Both the position numbers and the translations under genes were made by a program. From NCBI GenBank assembly GCA_007095785.1, contig SFBL01000186.1, positions 1 through 53,050 on the forward strand: a DNA stretch of 53,050 nt. Reading direction: 5' to 3'. Of this stretch, positions 9,334-18,342 are shown piece by piece. Each line of letters starts with the position of its first letter. Positions within the stretch are counted from its first letter, which is position 1. The DNA comes from Microcystis aeruginosa Ma_SC_T_19800800_S464. GTDB lineage: Bacteria > Cyanobacteriota > Cyanobacteriia > Cyanobacteriales > Microcystaceae. The notes under the pieces were generated by a model that worked only from the letters and a program-made list of their open reading frames with translations, searched no databases and was not told the origin of the DNA.

Positions 9334-9843
9334 ATGAATTATCTCATTGCCGTGTTAGCTGATCGCATACAAGCAGAAGAAGCTGCCGTTGCCCTCGAAA
9401 AAGCGGGAATTCCCCAATCTCAAGTGACCATTCTCGGTCGCGGCTATAAAAGTGCTGATGAGTTCGGTTTGATCGATCCCTTCCAACAGGCCAAAAAACG
9501 GGCTACTCTCATGGCTTTTTGGCTAATTCCCTTCGGTTTTGCTGGGGGCTACCTTTTTAACCTGATTACGGGGTTGCATACCTTTGATTGGGCCGGAGAA
9601 CCGGGCAATCATATCGTCGGCGGCATTGCCGGGGCGATTGGGGGGGCGATGGGCAGTATTTTCGTCGGTGGTGGCGTGGGTTTATCCTCCGGCAGTGGCG
9701 ATGCACTTCCCTATCGCAATCGTCTCGGTGCTGGAAAATATATTATTATCGTGCAGGGTTCCGAAAACCTGAAAAATCAAGCGACTCTTATCCTCCGTCA
9801 ATTTAACCCCGAAAATCTGCAAGGATACGCCCTAGAACGGTGA
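9334..9843 (+). CDS. Conserved cyanobacterial membrane protein with glycine-rich helices
   Basis: The N-terminal 60 residues (NYLIAVLADRIQAEEAAVAL, then EKAGIPQSQVTILGRG) resemble the small ferredoxin-like domain found in general-stress-type proteins. A membrane segment (MAFWLIPFGFAGGYLFNLI) and a very glycine-rich segment (GGIAGAIGGAMGSIFVGGGVG) like a glycine zipper follow. The C-terminal YIIIVQGSENLKNQATLILR repeats the beta-alpha pattern of the N-terminus. I take the ATG at 9334 rather than the TTG three codons upstream; GTTGGAGAAC gives a ribosome-binding site. Function unknown; inner or thylakoid membrane is likely. Confidence 0.7.
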   Translation: MNYLIAVLADRIQAEEAAVALEKAGIPQSQVTILGRGYKSADEFGLIDPFQQAKKRATLMAFWLIPFGFAGGYLFNLITGLHTFDWAGEPGNHIVGGIAGAIGGAMGSIFVGGGVGLSSGSGDALPYRNRLGAGKYIIIVQGSENLKNQATLILRQFNPENLQGYALER

Positions 9844-9914
9844 ACGGTTATTAGGAATAAGTTATCGGTCATTTGATTTTTTCCTAAGAATTTTTGATTA
9901 ATTAACACAAAACA

Positions 9915-10694
9915 ATGTTACCAAGAGAAGAATTACTAAAGGGTGTCGAGAACCGCGAGGAGATAGCGAAAGTTATTGATAAAGCCGAACAAGCGATTAA
10001 GACTTGGGAAGTGACGACGACAGACTTTCTTTCTCCTGCGGTTTTAGCAGAAGTAGAACGAGTTTTTCAGCGTTTAACCGATGTATCAATGGAAAAATGG
10101 GGCGGTTATCCCCAGGCAGAAAGACAGCGCCTCGGTATTGCTAGAGTTGATCTACCTTTGGCAGTAACAGATATTCCCCTATCTGCCCTTGATATTGCCG
10201 GTAATTTTCTGTTTGATACCGCTAACCACCGGGATTTTTTAGGGGCGATGTTGGGGACGGGTATCGTTCGGGAAAAAGTCGGCGATATAATCGTTTTAGG
10301 TGAGCGAGGAGCGCAGGCAATTGTAGTGCCTGAATTGGCAGATTTTTTATCTGCTAATTTGCGACAAGTGCGTTCAGTTCCCGTGAAAACTAGCCCGATT
10401 CCTTTGACGGAATTAAAAGTCAGACCACCGCAAAAAAAAGAAATTAATACGGTGGAAGCTTCCTTACGTTTAGATGCGATCGCATCGGCGGGTTTTGGCA
10501 TTTCTCGCAGTAAAATGGCCGAAGCAATTAGCGCCGGGGATGTGCGAGTTAACTGGAAAGATATCAGTCAATCTAGTTATAACGTTAAAACCGGTGATTT
10601 GATTTCTTTTCGGGGAAAAGGTCGTCTAGAAGTGGGAGAGGTTACTGTGACAAAAAAAGAGCGCTATCGGGTTCATTTAACTAGATTTATTTAG
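9915..10694 (+). CDS. Photosystem II S4 domain protein (YlmH-like RNA-binding)
   Basis: 259-aa protein of the family annotated as PSII S4 domain protein in cyanobacteria and plastids, related to YlmH. The N-terminal two thirds contain the YlmH-type region (FLSPAVLAEVERVFQRL, FLGAMLGTGIVREKVGDIIV). The C-terminal S4 RNA-binding domain spans about residues 185-250 (LRLDAIASAGFGISRSKMAE, then GDVRVNWK). The name comes from copurification with or association to PSII; the likely activity is RNA or ribosome binding. Start ATG at 9915. It stands alone between a membrane protein and the accessory stretch starting at 10.7 kb. Confidence 0.9.
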   Translation: MLPREELLKGVENREEIAKVIDKAEQAIKTWEVTTTDFLSPAVLAEVERVFQRLTDVSMEKWGGYPQAERQRLGIARVDLPLAVTDIPLSALDIAGNFLFDTANHRDFLGAMLGTGIVREKVGDIIVLGERGAQAIVVPELADFLSANLRQVRSVPVKTSPIPLTELKVRPPQKKEINTVEASLRLDAIASAGFGISRSKMAEAISAGDVRVNWKDISQSSYNVKTGDLISFRGKGRLEVGEVTVTKKERYRVHLTRFI

Positions 10695-10737
10695 TTTTTT
10701 CTGTCTCTAGAATTTGTTATTGGACAGATTAATTGCC

Positions 10738-12786
10738 ATGGCTGAGAATTTCGCCGTAATCGTGCAACTGTGTCAAGTTAGTCCCATCGGTAAACTATTA
10801 CCGGGGGCGCTTTATGTTCATCGAGAAGCATTACATCAACTGGATCCTATCCTCCAGAATTACGAACAACAAGCAAGAATTAATCAGCATTTATCTGAGG
10901 CAACAATAATTAAATTTAGCACCGATAAACCGAAAATATCCTATCTTTTTTATCCCGATTTTGATCGAGAACCTCACCCAGTTTTAACTAAAAGTTTAGT
11001 GGTAGATCTGGGGACATTAATCTTAAGTGAATGGAATTATCAAAATGCTGATAATCCGCCCATTTTACACCGAAAAGAAACTTTTGTTACTAGGGACTAT
11101 CCCCTTTATCAAGAATTCGAGCATCTCACAAAAATCGAGAGTGCTTTAGGACTTTTAAACAGTTCTTATCCCATCGGTACTAAACAGGAATGGCAACGGC
11201 TTTTAAGAAAGCATAACCTAGATTTTGCAGGAGATTATTTAGTTTGTAATCTAGAGGGACAAAGGGAAAAATCGATAATAATTGATCGCCATAAAGCCGC
11301 TCTTGTTCGCAAAACCCTTTCTCGTCCGACAAGATTAGCATTAGCGGCGGGATTATTTCTTCCTGAAACCACTTTTTTTGATTACGGTTGTGGTTATGGA
11401 GGTGATATAGAACGCATAGCCGAACAGGGTTATCAAAGTGAAGGTTGGGATCCTTATTATCGTCCCGATAGTCCTTTAATTGAATCTGATATTGTTAATT
11501 TAGGCTATGTAATTAATGTTATTGAATCCGCCGAAGAACGGCAAGAAGCTTTATTAAAAGCTTGGCAATTAACCCGTCAAGTTTTAATCGTTTCAGCACA
11601 GATTTTAATTGATGATAGCGAACGGGGTTTAATGGCCTATGAAGATGGAATTATAACCCGTCGCAATACTTTTCAAAAATACTATCAACAGGAAGAACTA
11701 AAACAGTATATTGATAACACTTTGGGGGTTGATTCTATTCCGATAACTTTGGGAATTTATCTAGTTTTTCGAGAGGAAGAAAAAGCCGAAAACTTTCGTT
11801 TATCGAGGTGTCGTTCCCGCGCTACCACCCCTAAAATTAAAACCCATCTCAAACGCTTTGAAGATTACGAAGATTTATTAACTCCCCTAATGGAATTTTA
11901 CACCCAGCAGGGACGTTTACCCGTTGCGGGAGAATTATTACAAGAGGAAGAAATTAAGGCAGAATTTGGCACTTTTAGACGCGCTTTTCAAGTGATTCTA
12001 CAAGTAACAGAAGGGGAAGAATGGGAGATAATTGCTGACAAAAGACGCGCCGATCTTTTACTTTATTTAGCTTTAAGTCAATTTAGCCAATGTCCGAAAG
12101 TACGGGAATTATCCCCCGCTACCCGTGCCGATTTTAAAGCTTTATTTGGCAGTTATCGCAATGCTTGCGCTTTAGCAGAAGAAGTGTTAATAAGTGCGGG
12201 AAATCTGCCAGCGATCACTCGTACTTGTGAAAATAGTTCTTTAGGCAAACTTTCCCGTTATTCCCTAACTATTCATATTAGCGTTCTGGAAAAATTACCG
12301 ATGTTATTACGCTTATATGAAGGTTGTGCTAGTCAAACTATCGGACGGTTAGAAAATGCTAACGTTATTCGTTTATCTTTTCGTCAACCAAAAATTTCCT
12401 ATCTCTATTACCCCAATTTTGATACAGAAATTCATCCGATTTTAGCCACTAGCATGGATGTATATTTAGGTTCGGCTGATTTTAGTTTTCGCGATTATCG
12501 GGATAGTCCTAATCCGCCAATTTTACACGAAAAAGAGCTTTTAGTAACGGCGGATTATCCCAACTATGATAAATTGGTTCGCTTAACTCAATTAGAAAAA
12601 GATTGGGGATTGTTAGAAGATAGAAAAGCGATCGAACGTTTACAGGGTTGGCAAAAATGTTTAGAGGAGCATTGTGCTACAATCAAAGGCTATCAGATTC
12701 TGTGGCGAAAAGATGCCGATCCCTATAAAGTTAGGATTTTACGCGCTAAAATTAACGCCAGAAGAAATCAAAATAAGTCTTCCTGA
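10738..12786 (+). CDS. DNA phosphorothioation-associated putative methyltransferase (orphan)
   Basis: About 682 aa. The centre (about 195-360) is a SAM-dependent methyltransferase fold: KAALVRKTLSRPTRLALAAG, then FFDYGCGYGGDIERIAEQGY as motif I and GWDPYYRP. This central block matches the family named for its co-occurrence with dnd phosphorothioation genes; its substrate is unproven. The two ends resemble each other: both contain GKL near the start, then a KISYL-(F/Y)-YP-(D/N)-FD-x-E-x-HP-(V/I)-L segment and a NPPILH-x-KE segment, so the protein carries an internal duplication of about 150 residues. An in-frame TTG at 10714 would add eight residues; ATG 10738 is preferred. No dndBCDE or dptFGH genes are in the window. 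Confidence 0.82.
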   Translation: MAENFAVIVQLCQVSPIGKLLPGALYVHREALHQLDPILQNYEQQARINQHLSEATIIKFSTDKPKISYLFYPDFDREPHPVLTKSLVVDLGTLILSEWNYQNADNPPILHRKETFVTRDYPLYQEFEHLTKIESALGLLNSSYPIGTKQEWQRLLRKHNLDFAGDYLVCNLEGQREKSIIIDRHKAALVRKTLSRPTRLALAAGLFLPETTFFDYGCGYGGDIERIAEQGYQSEGWDPYYRPDSPLIESDIVNLGYVINVIESAEERQEALLKAWQLTRQVLIVSAQILIDDSERGLMAYEDGIITRRNTFQKYYQQEELKQYIDNTLGVDSIPITLGIYLVFREEEKAENFRLSRCRSRATTPKIKTHLKRFEDYEDLLTPLMEFYTQQGRLPVAGELLQEEEIKAEFGTFRRAFQVILQVTEGEEWEIIADKRRADLLLYLALSQFSQCPKVRELSPATRADFKALFGSYRNACALAEEVLISAGNLPAITRTCENSSLGKLSRYSLTIHISVLEKLPMLLRLYEGCASQTIGRLENANVIRLSFRQPKISYLYYPNFDTEIHPILATSMDVYLGSADFSFRDYRDSPNPPILHEKELLVTADYPNYDKLVRLTQLEKDWGLLEDRKAIERLQGWQKCLEEHCATIKGYQILWRKDADPYKVRILRAKINARRNQNKSS

Positions 12787-12820
12787 GTAATTAAGTAAAA
12801 TAGATGAGGTAATTAATTTT

Positions 12821-13450
12821 ATGATGACTACGATTCGGTTACAAGGATTAGAAGGTTTCGAGTTAAAAGCTAATGATCCTGAACAAAGAATGTTAATTTC
12901 TGGGGTTAATTGGCAACAGTACGAAACCCTCTTAAAACATTTAGAAGATAGTTCCAGTTATCGCATTACTTATTTAGATGGAATGGTAGAAATTATGGCT
13001 CCTAGTCGTCGTCATGAAGTTAGCAAAAAAAATATCGGTAGATTGGTAGAAGTTTATTTAGAATATGCTGAAATTGATTTCTGGGGATTAGGTTCCACCA
13101 CTTTGCGAAAACAGGAAAAAGAAGCGGGAAAAGAACCAGATGAATGTTTTTGTTTATTCACAGAAAAAGAGTTTCCTGATTTGGCGATCGAAATAATTTT
13201 AACCAGTGGCAGTCTGAAAGTTTTAGAAGTTTATAAAAGATTGGGAACTCAAGAGGTTTGGTTTTGGCAAGATAATCAGTTAAAAATCTATTCTTTGCAA
13301 GAGAATGGCGAATATATTTTAATCCCTAAAAGTGCTTTATTACCAAATTTAAATTTAGAACTATTAGCCGAATACGTCAACCATCCTAATCCCCGTCTTG
13401 CTGTCAAAGAATTTCGCTTGCGTTTAACAGAAAATTCCCAGTTATCATAA
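12821..13450 (+). CDS. Uma2 family (DUF820) putative endonuclease
   Basis: 209 aa with the full Uma2 pattern: GVNWQQYETLLKHLED, then YLDGMVEIMAPSRRHE, GSTTLRK, FPDLAIEI and YKRLGTQEVWFWQDNQL. PDLAIEI supplies the PD-(D/E)XK-like acidic pair, although the usual lysine-containing strand reads IILTSGSLKVLEVYK, so the canonical K position is not certain. These proteins are very numerous in Microcystis and often sit beside mobile or defence genes. It starts 34 bases after the methyltransferase on the same strand and ends 13 bases before a glycosyltransferase; the three may form one transcription unit. Confidence 0.85.
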   Translation: MMTTIRLQGLEGFELKANDPEQRMLISGVNWQQYETLLKHLEDSSSYRITYLDGMVEIMAPSRRHEVSKKNIGRLVEVYLEYAEIDFWGLGSTTLRKQEKEAGKEPDECFCLFTEKEFPDLAIEIILTSGSLKVLEVYKRLGTQEVWFWQDNQLKIYSLQENGEYILIPKSALLPNLNLELLAEYVNHPNPRLAVKEFRLRLTENSQLS

Positions 13451-13463
13451 CTATTATCTTTTC

Positions 13464-14777
13464 ATGAATTCTCAAGTAAAATTTAACCTATCTATCCTAG
13501 CAATATTTGTATTTTCCCTAGGAATAAGATTCTGGAATCTCAGTCAGTTTAATACTCTTGTTTTCGATGAAGTTTATTATGCTAAATACGGCAATGAATA
13601 TCTAATCGGTAAAGAATTTTTTCAGTCTCACCCACCATTAAGTCAATATTTAATTGCTATTAGTATTTGGATTGGTTCTCATTTTCCTGCCGATCCTGAA
13701 ACCATTAATAATTTAACAGGTTCCCTGCGCTCAACTTTTAGTTATCGCTGGTTAAATGCCTTGACTGGTTCTTTTATTCCCCTAATTATTGGGGGAATTG
13801 CTTATCAATTAACCCAGAGAAACCCTGTATTTTTAATCACAACTTTTATCGCTAGTTTAGACGGATTATTTCTAGTTGAATCTCGCTATGCTCTCAATAA
13901 TATTTACTTAATTTTATTCGGTTTGTCTGGACAATTATTTTTTTTATTAGCACTCCAGAAAAATCACAAACTCAATTGGCTATTATTATCAGGAGTTTGT
14001 TTCGGTTTAGCGGCAAATATTAAATGGAATGGCTTAGGATTTTTACTAGGAATATTTATTTTTATCGGTGTTGCTTGGTTAATAAAATTATTTAATCAAA
14101 AGCAGTCAAAAGATCATCTTTGGACAAAGGTAACTAACCTTAAATTAGAGAATATTTTTATCGCTTTAATTGTCTTTCCCCTAGTTACCTATAGTTTACT
14201 GTGGATACCGCATCTTCTTGTAAACCATCAATATAATTTTTGGCAAGTACATCAAGAAATTTGGTCATTTCATCAGAGAATCAAGGGTAATCAAGCTGAT
14301 GTGCATCCCTATTGTTCTCCCTGGTATAGTTGGTTAGTAATGGGGCGACCTGTGGCTTATTATTTTGAGAGAGTAGGTGATAAAATTTATGATGTTCACG
14401 CTATGGGAAATCCGTTTTTGTGGTGGTTTTCTACGGGAGCGATTATAGTGGTTTTTAGTCGATTATTTAACCAAAAAGAGCGAGTAATTTCCGCCTATCT
14501 TATCTGTAACTATATTGCCAATCTGCTGCCCTGGTTAAAAATTAGTCGCTGTACCTTTCTCTATCATTATATGGCTGCCTATAGCTTCACTTTGATTGCT
14601 CTAGCTTGGCTCTTAGCTGATGGGTTAGAAAGTTCCAGTCCTATTTATAAAAATTGCTCGCGCTCACTGATAATTTTGATAATTTTTGCTTTTATCCATT
14701 GGCTACCAATCTATTTAGGCATTCCCCTGTCAGTGCGGGATTATTATCTGAGAATGATTTTTCCCAATTGGATTTAG
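13464..14777 (+). CDS. Protein O-mannosyltransferase-like glycosyltransferase (GT39 family)
   Basis: Integral membrane enzyme of the PMT family, which uses a polyprenyl-phosphate sugar to glycosylate proteins or lipids. Visible features: an N-terminal helix, then FDEVYYAKYGNEYL (the conserved acidic pair at the first loop), SHPPLSQYLI (PMT HPPL motif), SRYALNNIYLI, WLLLSGVCFGLAANIKWNGLG by alternate helices, and HPYCSPWYSWLVMGRP in the large luminal loop. About 10 hydrophobic segments in 437 aa. It is slightly shorter than PMT homologues of around 480-520 aa but both conserved ends are present. It is A+T-rich, like the two preceding accessory genes. Start ATG 13464. Confidence 0.85.
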   Translation: MNSQVKFNLSILAIFVFSLGIRFWNLSQFNTLVFDEVYYAKYGNEYLIGKEFFQSHPPLSQYLIAISIWIGSHFPADPETINNLTGSLRSTFSYRWLNALTGSFIPLIIGGIAYQLTQRNPVFLITTFIASLDGLFLVESRYALNNIYLILFGLSGQLFFLLALQKNHKLNWLLLSGVCFGLAANIKWNGLGFLLGIFIFIGVAWLIKLFNQKQSKDHLWTKVTNLKLENIFIALIVFPLVTYSLLWIPHLLVNHQYNFWQVHQEIWSFHQRIKGNQADVHPYCSPWYSWLVMGRPVAYYFERVGDKIYDVHAMGNPFLWWFSTGAIIVVFSRLFNQKERVISAYLICNYIANLLPWLKISRCTFLYHYMAAYSFTLIALAWLLADGLESSSPIYKNCSRSLIILIIFAFIHWLPIYLGIPLSVRDYYLRMIFPNWI

Positions 14778-14838
14778 GATGAAATTAGCTGCAAAAACTG
14801 ATACAATGAAATCACGATAAAAAGCGATCGCAGGAGTT

Positions 14839-15849
14839 ATGGGTAAACAAAGAATCTTATCTGGTGTGCAACCAACTGGCAATTTACATTTAGGCAATTA
14901 TCTCGGCGCGATCCGCAATTGGGTGGAGGGACAAAAAGACTACGATAATTTCTTTTGTGTGGTCGATTTACACGCGATCACCGTTCCCCATAATCCCGCC
15001 ACTCTTGCGGAGGATACTTTAGCAATTGCCGCTTTATATTTAGCCTGTGGAATTGATTTAGAATATGCGACTATCTTTGTCCAATCCCACGTTAAAGCTC
15101 ATACAGAATTAACTTGGTTATTGAATTGTATCACCCCTTTAAATTGGTTAACTGATATGATTCAATTTAAAGAAAAAGCGATTAAACAGGGGGAAAATGT
15201 TGGCACAGGTTTACTCGATTATCCCGTACTAATGGCTGCCGATATCCTACTCTACGATGCCGATAAAGTACCCGTGGGAGAAGATCAAAAACAACATTTA
15301 GAATTAACCCGCGATATAGCTGTTAGAATTAATCATCTTTTTGGGCAACCGAAACAACCAATTTTAAAACTCCCCGATCCGATGATCCGCAAGGAAGGAG
15401 CGCGGGTGATGAGTTTAACCGATGGCCGGAATAAAATGTCTAAATCCGATCCTTCCGAGATGAGTCGGATTAATATTCTCGATAGTCCCGATGTCATTGC
15501 TAAGAAAATTAAACGCTGTAAAACCGATCTAGTGAAGGGTTTAACTTTCGATGATCCGGAACGTCCTGAATGCCATAATTTATTAACTCTCTATAGCATT
15601 TTATCGGGAAAAAGTCAAGCGGTGGTCGCGGGAGAATGTGCCGATTTAGGTTGGGGACAATTTAAACCGATGTTAACAGAAGTCACCATAGAATCTCTGA
15701 AACCTATTCAGGAAAAATACGCCGAAATTAGAGAGGATAAAGATTATTTAGCCACGGTTTTGCGTCAAGGTCGTCTCAAAGCAGAAGCGGTAGCCAATCA
15801 AACTCTCGATCGAGTCAAAAATGCCATGGGTTATTTACCACCATTTTAG
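14839..15849 (+). CDS. trpS: Tryptophan--tRNA ligase
   Basis: Class I aminoacyl-tRNA synthetase that charges tRNA-Trp. 336 aa, normal for the bacterial enzyme. The HIGH-type motif reads PTGNLHLGNYLGA near residues 12-24 and the KMSKS loop reads NKMSKSDPS near 198-206. Other hallmarks are CVVDLHAIT, DYPVLMAADILLYDAD and PVGEDQKQHLELTRDIA. Start ATG 14839, preceded by GCAGGAG. Housekeeping gene enclosed by accessory genes on both sides. Confidence 0.97.
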   Translation: MGKQRILSGVQPTGNLHLGNYLGAIRNWVEGQKDYDNFFCVVDLHAITVPHNPATLAEDTLAIAALYLACGIDLEYATIFVQSHVKAHTELTWLLNCITPLNWLTDMIQFKEKAIKQGENVGTGLLDYPVLMAADILLYDADKVPVGEDQKQHLELTRDIAVRINHLFGQPKQPILKLPDPMIRKEGARVMSLTDGRNKMSKSDPSEMSRINILDSPDVIAKKIKRCKTDLVKGLTFDDPERPECHNLLTLYSILSGKSQAVVAGECADLGWGQFKPMLTEVTIESLKPIQEKYAEIREDKDYLATVLRQGRLKAEAVANQTLDRVKNAMGYLPPF

Positions 15850-16054
15850 GGATAATTTTAGGTGGAGATTTTTCAAGGAAAACTCGCTGCTTTATCAGCC
15901 AATCTTTAACTCTTGGTGGGGTTCTACCTCCCACCTGGGGTAAGGGAAGGAGAATGATTACAAAAGTTATTAAATTAAGCACAACTCCAGTGATATTTTG
16001 GTAAAATAAGGGCATAATTGAAACTATCAAAATACTTACCTGTCCTTTGAAATT

Positions 16055-17104
16055 ATGGTTGTAGAGTCCCAGGGGAAACAAAAAAAACTATCGTCTAGGG
16101 AAGATGAGTCTCGTCCAATTGCCAGTAAGGAACAAAACTCTTATCTAGCAGAGGGAATTGTTGATCATCAATCAACTCAGATTGCTCCTTCCTCCTTGCT
16201 ACAGCCATTTTCTCCAGAGTTAGAAAAAGATAGAGCCAACAAATTTAATTCTCTTAAAGAAATTCTGGTTAGTCATCTTGGTCAACCTTTTTACTCGGAC
16301 AACGGCTTTATTCTTTATCAAGGAGATGCCACAGACTGTTTGTCTAAACTATCTCATAGTGACATAAAAATTGACCTCACTGTTACATCACCACCTTATA
16401 ATATTGGCAAAGAATATGAACGAGTTCTTTCAATCAATGACTATGTTGATTGGTGTGCTAATTGGCTGAGTCAAATTTATCAGATTACTCAAGATAACGG
16501 TGCTTTTTGGCTAAATGTTGGTTATTTAGAAGTACCAGAAAAGGGATTATGTGTTCCGATTCCCTATCTTCTTTGGGATAAGTCTCCCTTTTATCTTTTA
16601 CAAGAAATTGTCTGGAAATATGGGGCCGGTGTTTCTACAAAAAATCGTCTTAGTCCTCGCAATGAAAAATGGCTTTTTTATCTCAAAAATTCCCAAAAAT
16701 ATACTTTTAACTTAGATAATATTCGTGACCCTAACGTTAAGTATCCCAATCAAAAGAAAAATGGTAAATATCGTTGTAATCCCCTGGGTAAAAATCCTTC
16801 TGATGTGTGGGAAGTTCCTAAAGTCACTACAGGAGAAAAGCGCAGTTCTAAGGAAAGAACCGGACATCCCGCACAATTTCCTTTAGCAATTGTCGAGAGA
16901 ATTATACAAGCTTCATCTAATCCCGTAGAAATAATTCTTGATCCCTTTGCTGGTTCTTGTTCCACGGGAATAGCGGCCTTGGGATTAGGAAGAATTTTTG
17001 TGGGTTTTGAAATTCGACAAGACTATTGCGAGATAGCTGCAGAGAGATTTAAAAAATTTAAAAAAGAAAGAAGCAATACTTATATTCAAGGATCATTATT
17101 CTAG
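16055..17104 (+). CDS. Site-specific DNA methyltransferase (ScaI-type, probable N4-cytosine), beta class
   Basis: Protects host DNA from its partner nuclease. The catalytic motif TSPPYNIGKEYERV (motif IV) lies near residue 110, upstream of the SAM-binding DPFAGSCSTGIAALGLGR near residue 310, which is the beta-class order. TSPPY is the form seen mostly in N4-methylcytosine enzymes; the usual FAGSGTT is changed to FAGSCSTG. About 80 residues of low-conservation sequence precede the first domain. The next gene, convergent and overlapping it by 4 bases, is a ScaI-family endonuclease, so the target is inferred to be AGTACT. That site does occur in the window, at least at 8228-8233 and 31002-31007. 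Confidence 0.9.
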   Translation: MVVESQGKQKKLSSREDESRPIASKEQNSYLAEGIVDHQSTQIAPSSLLQPFSPELEKDRANKFNSLKEILVSHLGQPFYSDNGFILYQGDATDCLSKLSHSDIKIDLTVTSPPYNIGKEYERVLSINDYVDWCANWLSQIYQITQDNGAFWLNVGYLEVPEKGLCVPIPYLLWDKSPFYLLQEIVWKYGAGVSTKNRLSPRNEKWLFYLKNSQKYTFNLDNIRDPNVKYPNQKKNGKYRCNPLGKNPSDVWEVPKVTTGEKRSSKERTGHPAQFPLAIVERIIQASSNPVEIILDPFAGSCSTGIAALGLGRIFVGFEIRQDYCEIAAERFKKFKKERSNTYIQGSLF

Positions 17105-17691
17105 ATTTTTCGATACAATTGGAGTAATTTATAATTTTCTACGTCAGAGGAAAGACGCGATTGTTGACCTGTAGCTGCCTTTTGTCCAATCCAATCCCCA
17201 GAATCAATCCAACCGAAACGAATTAGTTTAATCTGAGGATTAGTATTATTAGAAAACTTCTCAAAGTTAACTGCTAAATAGTATCCAGACTTACCTTTTT
17301 TGCTGTTATTAGAATTTTGAGCATAGCTTCTATTGCCATATATATGTTTAGGATCAGAGGAGGTTTTGACTTCAATTGAAAAAAAGTCATCAGGTATATA
17401 GACAATATCTTTATCAGATATACTGATATCTCCTCTCCAGAGATCGGGATATTTTGCTTTTAGTTCTAAAGGAATTAACTCATGAAGTAGAAAACCCATA
17501 ATTTGAGGTTTAGGGAAGATATCCCTACCAATTCTAAAACCTTTTGTACCTAACTGAGAATTAAAAATTGATTGCCAAGATGTTAAAACCACATCAACAA
17601 TTGCATCAGTAGATAGGGGATGTCTTTCCACAAGTCCTTGGGTGATAGATAACCAATTACTAGGAGAGACATCTGCATAGGGAGAATTCAT
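17101..17691 (-). CDS. ScaI family type II restriction endonuclease
   Basis: 196 aa, convergent with the methyltransferase and sharing four bases at the 3' ends (17101-17104). The protein matches the ScaI restriction-enzyme family as I remember it: LSTDAIVDVVLTSWQSIFNS near residue 30, FRIGRDIFPKPQIMGFLLHE, and IPDDFFSIEVKTSSDPKHIYG holding the PD-(D/E)XK-like D...EVK site at about 107-115. It ends RLSSDVENYKLLQLYRKI. The reading frame is intact and both partners look functional. ScaI cuts AGTACT; specificity here is inferred from family and partner. Confidence 0.85.
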   Translation of the reverse strand: MNSPYADVSPSNWLSITQGLVERHPLSTDAIVDVVLTSWQSIFNSQLGTKGFRIGRDIFPKPQIMGFLLHELIPLELKAKYPDLWRGDISISDKDIVYIPDDFFSIEVKTSSDPKHIYGNRSYAQNSNNSKKGKSGYYLAVNFEKFSNNTNPQIKLIRFGWIDSGDWIGQKAATGQQSRLSSDVENYKLLQLYRKI

Positions 17692-17766
17692 CTATAGTTT
17701 TTTTCCAGTGTTATTAGATACAGCAACTAACATTAACGCAACCACCTCCCCCTATCCCAACACCTA

Positions 17767-17880
17767 ATACTAAATTATGTTTAAAAGGTATAGGAGAGTG
17801 GGGAGCGCCGGAGCGCCAGAGCAGGGAAAAACAATCCATAACGTGGGAGTTAATCATAGTATTAAAAACGGATTTAGTAT
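17767..17880 (+). mobile_element. Miniature inverted-repeat element, copy 1 (114 bp)
   Basis: Bounded by ATACTAAAT (17767-17775) and GGATTTAGTAT (17870-17880), imperfect terminal inverted repeats. It shares the interior blocks GTTTA-AAAGGTATAGG, GGGGAGC, AAACAATCCATAAC, TGGGAGTTAATC and TATTAAAAA with an inverted copy at 37505-37616. A TA at each end would fit IS630-type insertion, but that is inference. No coding capacity. The rest of the 17692-18088 gap shows no gene. Confidence 0.75.
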
Positions 17881-18088
17881 GATTAGCCTTTTTCAACTTG
17901 TTTTCGCAGTTTCAATCATTGGAAATGAGATCGCTAATAAAAATAGCAGAGTCTGGCAGTTACCCCAAGACTAGGAATTTTTATCCCCGTGGGAATTTCC
18001 AACATCCCCGACTCGGTTACTGATATGTTGTACGATTGTAATAAGAGGATTTTTTTCCTGAAAAATTGTCATATTCGAGGTTTTGATT

Positions 18089-18268
18089 ATGCCTTATACA
18101 AACGAAGAAGGTGGACGCTTAAATAATTTCGCCGCTGAACCGAAAGTTTATCAAGCGGATCCCCCGACTAAATCGCAACAACGTAATTATATTTTCTGGG
18201 GTGTTGCTGCGATCACACTTGTCGGTGGACTGTTAGCCGTCGCTTTTTACGCATCTCAAGCTGGCTAA
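18089..18268 (+). CDS. psb34: Photosystem II assembly protein Psb34 (ssl1498 family)
   Basis: 59-aa single-pass thylakoid protein. The cytoplasmic N-terminus GGRLNNFAAEPKVYQADPPT is the signature of the ssl1498/Psb34 family; one membrane helix follows (IFWGVAAITLVGGLLAVAFY). Psb34 binds CP47-containing PSII assembly intermediates. I take ATG 18089 (MPYTNEEGG) rather than the TTG two codons upstream. It is monocistronic, with its own upstream region. Confidence 0.85.
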   Translation: MPYTNEEGGRLNNFAAEPKVYQADPPTKSQQRNYIFWGVAAITLVGGLLAVAFYASQAG

Positions 18269-18342
18269 AATTTAGTCCCTCGTAGTTGCGATTTAGCCCC
18301 TTTCACTCCTCTTTACCGCTAATATCACAACTACTCCCTATT

